Below are positions 6,803-11,304 of a stretch of 11,304 nucleotides of DNA, one piece after another (positions within the stretch are counted from its first letter, which is position 1; each line of letters starts with the position of its first letter). Source of the DNA: JAMXLO01 sp035569235 (GTDB taxonomy: Bacteria > Pseudomonadota > Alphaproteobacteria > Acetobacterales > Acetobacteraceae); contig DATMND010000373.1 in NCBI GenBank assembly GCA_035569235.1, forward strand, positions 1-11,304, given 5' to 3'. A program made the translations under genes and the position numbers. The notes beneath the pieces are model-generated. The model did no database searches. It had not been told where the DNA came from and saw only the letters and a program-made list of their open reading frames with translations.

Positions 6803-7005
6803 GCGTCGAAGGTCGGCGGCTCGCGCATCGGTTCGCGGGGCACCTCCGGCAAGTCAAAACCACCGAAGGGCTTGAACAGGGCGTTGATCGCCATGCCAAG
6901 GTTCTTTGGCCCCTGCGGCTCCTGATTGAGCGACAACCGCGGAATGTCGCGCGCCTCGTCCTCCCTCGAGCGGCCGTGAACCGCCGACAGGGCAAGGGTG
7001 GCCAA
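6799..7005 (-). pseudogene. FitA-like (ribbon-helix-helix) antitoxin, damaged N-terminus
   Basis: The frame encodes AVHGRSREDEARDI, which matches the second helix of FitA/VapB-type ribbon-helix-helix antitoxins. It ends INALFKPFGGFDLPEVPREP and MREPPTFDA, the usual toxin-binding tail of that family. The stop overlaps the ATG of the truncated toxin (ATGA), so gene order and coupling are those of fitAB. The N-terminal DNA-binding strand is not intact. The only in-frame starts are non-ATG (TTG at 7005), and only ATLAL stands where a full strand and first helix should be. A TGA lies shortly upstream in frame. A neighbouring frame from a GTG at 7033 reads VTELR, so one or two small indels may separate the real start from the surviving part. 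I regard it as a remnant; a short leaderless protein cannot be excluded. Confidence 0.62.
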
Positions 7006-7135
7006 ATCAGGAAGCGCAACGAAGCTCGGTCACGGTTTCCACCGTCCAGACTTGCGTGCCGCAAGCAGAAGCCCCGCCCGGTCCAGCCAACCTTCCAGGA
7101 AGTGCCCGCCTCGCCGTCTAACCCATTGATTTCGA

Positions 7136-7210
7136 TGGTAGCGGCGGGCGGATTTGAACCACCGACCAAGGGATTATGATTCCCCTGCTCTACCGCTGAG
7201 CTACGCCGCC
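7136..7210 (-). tRNA. tRNA-Met (anticodon CAT), CCA encoded
   Basis: This is a 75-base cloverleaf on the minus strand. The acceptor stem GGCGGCG pairs with CGCCGCT (last pair G-U), the discriminator is A and CCA is encoded. The D arm is GCTC/GAGC. The anticodon stem GGGGA/TCCCT has loop ATCATAA, so the anticodon is CAT. The variable loop is TGGTC, and the T arm GGTGG/CCGCC has loop TTCAAAT. The paired G1-U72 end does not fit an initiator tRNA, which has an unpaired 1-72. The alternative is the lysidine-modified Ile tRNA, which also has CAT. It is less likely because positions 4-5 are GG and not the CC used by TilS. The first 21 bases are also the last codons of mnmA. The frame AGGFEPPTKGL across the complement is the usual false protein produced over tRNA genes. 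Confidence 0.92.
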
Positions 7211-8338
7211 ATCCGATCCGCGAGGCGGCGGAAATAGCCCCGCGTTCCCCACCGCGTCAACCACCGCCGTTGCGTCCGGGCGTCGGATGAAGCCGCCTCC
7301 CAGCACACGCATACCCTCATAAAACACACATGCCTGCCCCGGCGCCGGCAGCGCCGCTGCATCGAGCCGCACGGCCGCACCCCAGGATATCGCCTCTACC
7401 GTCGCCGGCTGCGGTAACTCGCGTGCGCGCAGCTTGACCTGGCAGGCCAGCGGCCCGGCTGGCGGCGGCACCAGCCAATTCACCTCGTGTAGGCAGACGT
7501 CGCGCGTGCCGGCATCGCGCGGGCCCACGATCACGCGGCGCTTCCCGGGTTCCAGCGCCACGACCACCTGCCGGCTGCCCCGATCCACGGCAGCAGCACC
7601 GAGCCGCTTGCCCTGCCCCACGGTGTAGCGGGCGATGCCGTCATGCCGGCCCAACACGCGTCCTTCCCGGCTGACGATCTCGCCCGGCTCGCCGGCATCG
7701 GGCCGCAGCCGGAGGACGGTATCGGCATAGTGGCCAGATGTGACGAAGCAGATGTCCTGACTGTCCGGCTTGCCTGCGACCGGCAGGCCAAGGCGCTCGG
7801 CCTCGGCGCGCACTGCCCCCTTGTCCGCCATCACGCCCAACGGGAACAGCGCGTAGCTGAGCTGATCCCGCGTGGTGGCGAACAGGAACCAGCTCTGATC
7901 GCGGGCAAGGTCAACGGCGCGATGCAGTTCCGGACCGGCCGGGCCGTCGATGCGGCGCACGTAATGTCCGGTCGCCAGACGCTCCGCTCCGAGCCCGCGG
8001 GCCAGCGCCGTCAGGTCGGTGAACTTCACCGTCTGGTTGCAGCGCACGCACGGCACCGGCGTTTCGCCCGCCGCGTAGCCGGCCGCGAAATCGCCAATCA
8101 CCGCATCGGCAAAGCGCTGCTCGGCGTCGATTACATAGTGCGGAATGCCGAGGTGGTCCGCCACGCGGCGCGCATCATGGATGTCCTGCCCGGCGCAGCA
8201 GGCTCCCTTGCGCCCAGCCGCCGCACCCTGATCGTAAAGCTGCAGCGTGACGCCGACCACCTCGTGGCCCGCCTCATGCAGCAGCCCGGCGACCGTGCTG
8301 CTGTCCACGCCGCCCGACATGGCAACCACTATGCGCAT
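7190..8338 (-). CDS. mnmA: tRNA-specific 2-thiouridylase MnmA
   Basis: This 382-residue enzyme adenylates C2 of the wobble uridine U34 in tRNAs for Lys, Glu and Gln and replaces the oxygen with sulfur delivered from a cysteine desulfurase. The PP-loop SGGVDSS (8-14) binds ATP. The catalytic Cys pair is Cys100 (PCVRCN) and Cys197 (QDICFV). The central motifs LATGHYVR, DQSWFLF and YTVGQGKRLG are all present, and the beta-barrel C-terminus ends near FYEGMRVLGGGFIRRP. The remaining about 27 residues are a variable tail. Its last six codons and the TAG stop coincide exactly with bases 1-21 of the downstream tRNA on the same strand. The ATG lies five bases after the ferredoxin stop, implying one transcript. 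Placement after two cysteine desulfurases suggests it takes sulfur from one of them, directly or through relay proteins. Confidence 0.98.
   Translation of the reverse strand: MRIVVAMSGGVDSSTVAGLLHEAGHEVVGVTLQLYDQGAAAGRKGACCAGQDIHDARRVADHLGIPHYVIDAEQRFADAVIGDFAAGYAAGETPVPCVRCNQTVKFTDLTALARGLGAERLATGHYVRRIDGPAGPELHRAVDLARDQSWFLFATTRDQLSYALFPLGVMADKGAVRAEAERLGLPVAGKPDSQDICFVTSGHYADTVLRLRPDAGEPGEIVSREGRVLGRHDGIARYTVGQGKRLGAAAVDRGSRQVVVALEPGKRRVIVGPRDAGTRDVCLHEVNWLVPPPAGPLACQVKLRARELPQPATVEAISWGAAVRLDAAALPAPGQACVFYEGMRVLGGGFIRRPDATAVVDAVGNAGLFPPPRGSDGGVAQR
7231..7260 (-). promoter_or_regulatory. Possible internal promoter for the tRNA gene, inside mnmA
   Basis: TTGACG (7260-7255; 5 of 6) is followed after 18 bases by TATTTC (7236-7231; 3 of 6) on the minus strand. 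The start point would be near 7224, about 14 bases before the tRNA. The -35 box is good and the -10 weak, a pattern often seen in alphaproteobacteria. It lies within the last codons of mnmA, so codon constraint could produce it by chance. Confidence 0.3.
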
Positions 8339-8343
8339 CGGCG

Positions 8344-8676
8344 CTATTCGTTCAGCAGGTTGCGGGTGCCCGCGGGCAGCTTCACCACCAGCCCGTCCAG
8401 CGCCTCGGTGATGACGATCTGGCAGCCGAGCCGCGACGTCTCGGTCAACCCGAATGCCAGATCTAGCATGTCCTCCTCGTCCTCGGTCGGTTCGGCCAAC
8501 TTGCGGAACCAGGCGGCGTCAACGATCACGTGGCAGGTCGAGCAGGCAAGGGACCCCTCGCATGCGCCCTCGATGTCAACATCATGCTTGTGCGCGATCT
8601 CCAGCACCGAGAGCCCGAGCGGTGCCTCGACTTCGCGGCGCGTGCCGTCGCGCTCGATGAAGGTCATCTTCGGCAT
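8344..8676 (-). CDS. fdx: 2Fe-2S ferredoxin, adrenodoxin (ISC) type
   Basis: This 110-residue electron carrier has the cluster-binding pattern C-x5-C-x2-C-x36-C: Cys39, Cys45 and Cys48 in GACEGSLACSTCHV, and Cys85 in SRLGCQI. The acidic helix EPTEDEEDMLDLAFGLTE (62-79) is the partner-docking surface of vertebrate-type ferredoxins such as E. coli Fdx. In the ISC pathway Fdx gives electrons for reduction of cysteine-derived persulfide to sulfide during Fe-S assembly, and its place 18 bases after iscS fits that. The start at 8676 gives the standard N-terminus MPKMTFIERDG; the second Met (8667) is an alternative three codons later. It could also serve other redox enzymes such as cytochromes P450, but the operon context favours Fe-S biogenesis. 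Confidence 0.95.
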   Translation of the reverse strand: MPKMTFIERDGTRREVEAPLGLSVLEIAHKHDVDIEGACEGSLACSTCHVIVDAAWFRKLAEPTEDEEDMLDLAFGLTETSRLGCQIVITEALDGLVVKLPAGTRNLLNE

Positions 8677-8694
8677 CTGGGCAATGGATTCCGT

Positions 8695-9903
8695 TCAGGC
8701 CTGGGCAAACCGTTCGACACTGGGGGCCGGCGCCCCCGCGTGCGCCGCGACCAGCGCCGCCGCCGCATAGTCGATGTCGGCGGCCGAGGTAAAGCGTCCC
8801 ATCCCGATGCGCAAGGTGCGCGCGGCCGCATCGTCCGTAAGGCCGATGGCGCGCAGTACGTAGGACGGCTCGATCGCGGCGGACGAGCAGGCCGAGCCGG
8901 TGGACACGCAAAGGTCCGGCACGCGCGCCATGAGGTCGTTGGCCGTCGCACCTGGAAAAGTCAGGTTCAGGTTGCCGGGAATCCGCGCCCGCTCGCTGCC
9001 GTTGACCACAATATCGGGCAGGGCCTCGCGCAGCCGATCCAGCAGTCGCTCGCGCAGCGCGGCCAGCCGCTTCGCCTCCTCAGCCATTTCCGCCTGGGCC
9101 ACGCGGCATGCCTCGCCAAGCCCGACGACCAGCGGCGCGGGCAATGTGCCTGACCGAAGGCCGCGCTCCTGGCCGCCACCGGAGAACAGCGGCGCCAGCC
9201 TTACACGTGGCCGGCGTCGGACGTAGAGCGCTCCGACCCCCTTCGGCCCATAGATCTTGTGGCCGCTGATCGAGGCCAGATCGACCTTCCAACCCGTCAC
9301 GTCCAGCGGGGTCTTCCCCACGGCCTGCGCCACATCGGTATGGAACAGTGCGCCCGCCTGCTTGGCGATCGCGGCCAGCGCCGGAATGTCCTGTATCACC
9401 CCGATCTCGTTGTTCACCGCCATGACGCTGACCAGAAGGGACGGCACAGTCAGCGCCTCACGCAACGCATCGGGATCCAGCAGCCCATCGGGACGGACGG
9501 CAAGAAAGACCGGCTCGAAGCCCTCCGCGGCAAGATCACCCACCGATTCGAGGACGCATTTGTGCTCGGTGGCCACGGTCACGATCCGCCGGCGCTCGTT
9601 ACCGGAGCGCAGCGCGTGGCGGGCCGCGCCCTTGATGGCGATGTTGTTGCTCTCGGTTGCGCCGGAGGTGAACACGAGTTCCTTGGCATCGGCGCCGATC
9701 AGTGCAGCGACGCGCCCGCGTGCATCCTCCACCGCGGCCTCGGCTTCGGTTCCCATCACATGCTCGACGCTGTGCGGGTTGCCGTAGTGCTCCGTGAACC
9801 ACGGCAGCATCGCCGAGACGACCCGCGGATCGCAGCGGGTGGTCGCCTGGTTGTCGAGATAGACCGGGCGGTTGGGGCGCGGGGGCGGATCGGTACTGGT
9901 CAT
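8695..9903 (-). CDS. iscS: Cysteine desulfurase, IscS/NifS class I
   Basis: This is a 402-residue pyridoxal-phosphate enzyme that converts cysteine to alanine and carries the released sulfur as a persulfide for Fe-S cluster assembly and tRNA thiolation. It begins YLDNQATTRCDPRV, with TEH at 112-114 (His114 stacks on the cofactor). NNEIGV follows at 164-169, the Schiff-base Lys216 is in SISGHKIYGPKG, and GGGQERGLRSGT is the conserved Arg segment at 242-253. The catalytic Cys339 lies in the long flexible loop VSTGSACSSAAIEPS, the class I form. A Pro-rich ten-residue extension precedes the conserved start. The C-terminus APSVERFAQA lacks a clear match to the IscU-binding tail of E. coli IscS, as far as I can judge. 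The gene begins 15 bases after the first desulfurase and is followed by ferredoxin and mnmA, so it is the best candidate donor for both. Confidence 0.95.
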   Translation of the reverse strand: MTSTDPPPRPNRPVYLDNQATTRCDPRVVSAMLPWFTEHYGNPHSVEHVMGTEAEAAVEDARGRVAALIGADAKELVFTSGATESNNIAIKGAARHALRSGNERRRIVTVATEHKCVLESVGDLAAEGFEPVFLAVRPDGLLDPDALREALTVPSLLVSVMAVNNEIGVIQDIPALAAIAKQAGALFHTDVAQAVGKTPLDVTGWKVDLASISGHKIYGPKGVGALYVRRRPRVRLAPLFSGGGQERGLRSGTLPAPLVVGLGEACRVAQAEMAEEAKRLAALRERLLDRLREALPDIVVNGSERARIPGNLNLTFPGATANDLMARVPDLCVSTGSACSSAAIEPSYVLRAIGLTDDAAARTLRIGMGRFTSAADIDYAAAALVAAHAGAPAPSVERFAQA

Positions 9904-9918
9904 ACGGACAATGTGGGT

Positions 9919-11019
9919 TCAGGCGGCGCGGGACGCCAGCGCATCGCGCAGCCGATCCGCCATGCGCGGGTATGCGGCGGCGAAGGCGTCCACATGGTCA
10001 CCGGTGGCGTTCCAGGGCAGCGAGACGCGGATGGCCTGACCGGCGAGCGGGCCCAGCCCCATCGCGGTCAGGACGTGGCTGGTTGTCACCTTGCCGGAGC
10101 TGCAGGCAGCCCCGGCACTCACCGCAAGCCCGTCGAGATCGAGCGCGATCACCTGGGCATCGGCCCGCACGCCGGGCAGGGCAAGGCAAGTCGTATTGGC
10201 CAGCCGCGTGGCACCCCCACCGCAGACGACCGCGCCGTGCGCCTTTGCCGCCGCCTCGATCGCATCGCGCAGGAGCCCCAGATGGGAAACGTCGCCCGCC
10301 ACGGAGGCTGCGGCAGCAAAGCCGGCGATGGCGGGCAACGGTGGGGTACCGCCGCGCCGCCCTCGCTCCTGGCCCCCGCCCGCGATGAGTGGCGCGATCG
10401 CCGAGACCTCCGGCGCCAGCAGCAACGCCCCGGCTCCTTGCGGGCCGCCGAGCTTGTGCGACGACACGGCCACGCTGTGTGCGCCGAGGCCGGCGAGGCT
10501 GACCGCCATCCGTCCGGCCGCCTGAGCGGCATCGACATGCAGCAAGGCGCCGTGGCGGCGGCACAGGACGGCCGCCGCCTCAACCGGCTGGATGGTCCCC
10601 GTTTCGTTGTTCGCCAGCATCAGGCAGACCAGCGCCGCAGGCCCTTCTTCGAGCCACGCTGCCAGCGCCGACAGGTCGACGACACCGTTCGCATCCACCG
10701 GCAGAATTCCCGCTTCGCCGGCAGCCGAGCGCACGGCGTCGTGCTCGGTGGCGCCGATGATCAGCCTGCGGCCCACGCCGAGGGCGTGGATTGCAAGGGC
10801 ATCGGCCTCGGTCCCGCCGGAGGTGAAGACAAGGTCCCCAGCGCGCCCGCCAAACCGAGCGGCCAGCGCCTCCCGCGCATCCTCGAGGACGCGCCGCGCC
10901 GCGCGCCCGGGGCCGTGCACAGACGAAGGATTGCCGGTACCCGTCATGGCGGCCAGCATTGCCGCGCGCGCCTTCGGACGCAGCGGCTCAGTGGCATTGG
11001 CGTCCAGGTAAATTTGCAA
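9919..11019 (-). CDS. Second class I cysteine desulfurase, NifS-like
   Basis: This 366-residue paralogue of the next gene has the same fold and order of motifs. It shows YLDANATEPLRP, TSGGTEADALA (67-77), His93 in TEHDAV and NNETGTIQPV. The cofactor Lys189 is in SSHKLGGPQGAG, and the catalytic Cys306 in VSAGAACSSGKVTTSHVL. Differences suggest a specialised role: it is 36 residues shorter, the conserved RSGT segment is GGTPP, and the sequence is very Ala/Gly rich. Its start codon is TTG (11019-11017), six bases after the iscR stop with little room for a ribosome-binding site, so it is probably translated by coupling and at reduced level. Such a paired arrangement, a NifS-like copy followed by IscS, occurs downstream of iscR in many alphaproteobacteria. 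Whether this copy feeds a different acceptor is unknown. All catalytic residues are present. Confidence 0.93.
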   Translation of the reverse strand: MQIYLDANATEPLRPKARAAMLAAMTGTGNPSSVHGPGRAARRVLEDAREALAARFGGRAGDLVFTSGGTEADALAIHALGVGRRLIIGATEHDAVRSAAGEAGILPVDANGVVDLSALAAWLEEGPAALVCLMLANNETGTIQPVEAAAVLCRRHGALLHVDAAQAAGRMAVSLAGLGAHSVAVSSHKLGGPQGAGALLLAPEVSAIAPLIAGGGQERGRRGGTPPLPAIAGFAAAASVAGDVSHLGLLRDAIEAAAKAHGAVVCGGGATRLANTTCLALPGVRADAQVIALDLDGLAVSAGAACSSGKVTTSHVLTAMGLGPLAGQAIRVSLPWNATGDHVDAFAAAYPRMADRLRDALASRAA

Positions 11020-11025
11020 CCCGGG

Positions 11026-11304
11026 CTACTCGGCTGCCAGCTTCTGTTCCGGGAAGCCGGCCAGCGGCAGGGCGCGGCCGAGCACCCGCCCGGTCACCAC
11101 ATCGGCGAGTGTGATGCCTTCCAGGAAGAACAGGATCTGCCGGCCAAGCTCCTCCCACAGGTCATGTGTCTGGCAGCGACCCGGACCTTCGGCACCGACG
11201 CCCTCCAGGCAGCCGGCGCTGCCTTCCTCGCAGCGCGTCGCCCGGATGGGTTCATCGACCGCCAAGACGATATCGGCGATGGCGATCGCCTCCGAGGTTC
11301 GCGC
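11026..11304 (-). CDS. iscR: Rrf2-family Fe-S regulator IscR, C-terminal part (cut by window end)
   Basis: The frame is open to the window edge; 92 C-terminal residues are visible and the winged-helix DNA-binding domain is outside. ITLADIV-like sequence (IAIADIVLAVDEP) leads into three Cys residues and a His: RCEEGSAGC, GRCQTH, then DLWEELGRQILFFLEGITLADV. These are the cluster ligands of IscR, which binds a 2Fe-2S cluster and represses the isc operon when clusters are plentiful. The spacing is C-x6-C-x11-C-x2-H, against x5/x5/x2 in E. coli, so the loop between the second and third Cys is longer. It is the first visible gene of a minus-strand run ending at the tRNA and probably controls all of it; the promoter is outside the window. 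The TTG at 11265 is internal and not a start. Confidence 0.92.
   Translation of the reverse strand, partial: ARTSEAIAIADIVLAVDEPIRATRCEEGSAGCLEGVGAEGPGRCQTHDLWEELGRQILFFLEGITLADVVTGRVLGRALPLAGFPEQKLAAE

Noticed and set aside
7032..7065. Two small hairpins (ACGGT/ACCGT and CTTGCG/CGCAAG) downstream of the tRNA
   Set aside because: The stems are five and six pairs with no following T-tract on the minus strand, and they sit in decayed toxin-antitoxin sequence; not convincing as a terminator.
6697..7179. 160-codon plus-strand frame ending AGGFEPPTKGL
   Set aside because: The ending is the familiar false peptide read across the complement of a tRNA gene, and the rest has no recognisable feature and covers the fitAB remnant on the other strand.
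7136..7210. tRNA-Ile with lysidine at the CAT anticodon
   Set aside because: The arm TTGGTC...GGTTCAAATCC resembles Ile2 tRNAs, but acceptor pairs 4-69 and 5-68 are G-C and not the C-G pairs recognised by TilS. Met is preferred but not certain.
7643..8770. 375-codon plus-strand frame opposite mnmA and fdx
   Set aside because: It is complementary to two clearly conserved genes. No domain is recognisable and it crosses the gene boundary.
1..11304. CRISPR arrays, insertion-sequence ends, rRNA, replication origin
   Set aside because: No regularly spaced repeats, terminal inverted repeats with a transposase, rRNA motifs or iteron clusters were seen on reading both strands.

Overview
The window is high-GC DNA from an alphaproteobacterium, most likely Rhodospirillales/Acetobacteraceae. 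Four things point there: a ParE-type topoisomerase, an IscR-led gene run with two tandem cysteine desulfurases, an adrenodoxin-type ferredoxin plus MnmA, and a GDSL esterase whose C-terminal secretion tail I recall from Acetobacteraceae, Methylobacterium and relatives. The taxonomic call is inference from gene content and composition; there is no rRNA to test it.

Layout from left to right. Positions 2-628 (+) are the C-terminal half of an MFS exporter. Positions 683-1320 (+) are a Phd/YefM antitoxin followed by a PIN-domain toxin with an in-frame TAG at codon 38. Convergent to it (1330-2360, -) is a second toxin-antitoxin-like pair: an intact VapC whose start overlaps (ATGA) a roughly 208-residue upstream protein. 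That protein joins an uncharacterised N-terminal domain, a Pro/Ala linker and a short antitoxin-like C-terminus. A good TTGACA promoter and an 18-bp imperfect direct repeat lie just upstream. parE (2466-4463, -) follows. The 734-bp gap after parE holds the frameshifted 3' end of a small serine recombinase (about 4794-5002, +). Positions 5198-6700 (+) encode a 500-residue GDSL/SGNH esterase with an RTX-like tail. Positions 6761-7005 (-) hold debris of a third toxin-antitoxin module, of FitAB type.

Positions 7136-11304 are one co-directional minus-strand run: iscR (cut by the window edge), a class I cysteine desulfurase with a TTG start, a second IscS-like desulfurase, a 2Fe-2S ferredoxin, mnmA and a tRNA with anticodon CAT, probably elongator Met. 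Gaps between the genes are 5-18 bases. The run makes functional sense: IscR senses Fe-S status, the desulfurases mobilise sulfur from cysteine, the ferredoxin supplies electrons, and MnmA uses the sulfur to thiolate tRNA wobble uridines. No iscU, iscA or hscAB is visible.

The most unusual points are these. The last six codons and the stop of mnmA are bases 1-21 of the tRNA, so RNase P maturation of the tRNA should remove the mnmA stop codon from a read-through transcript. A VapC toxin is paired with an atypically large fused partner. Three toxin-antitoxin modules in different states of decay, plus a dead recombinase, lie among core genes, marking the left two thirds as a site of repeated insertion and erosion.
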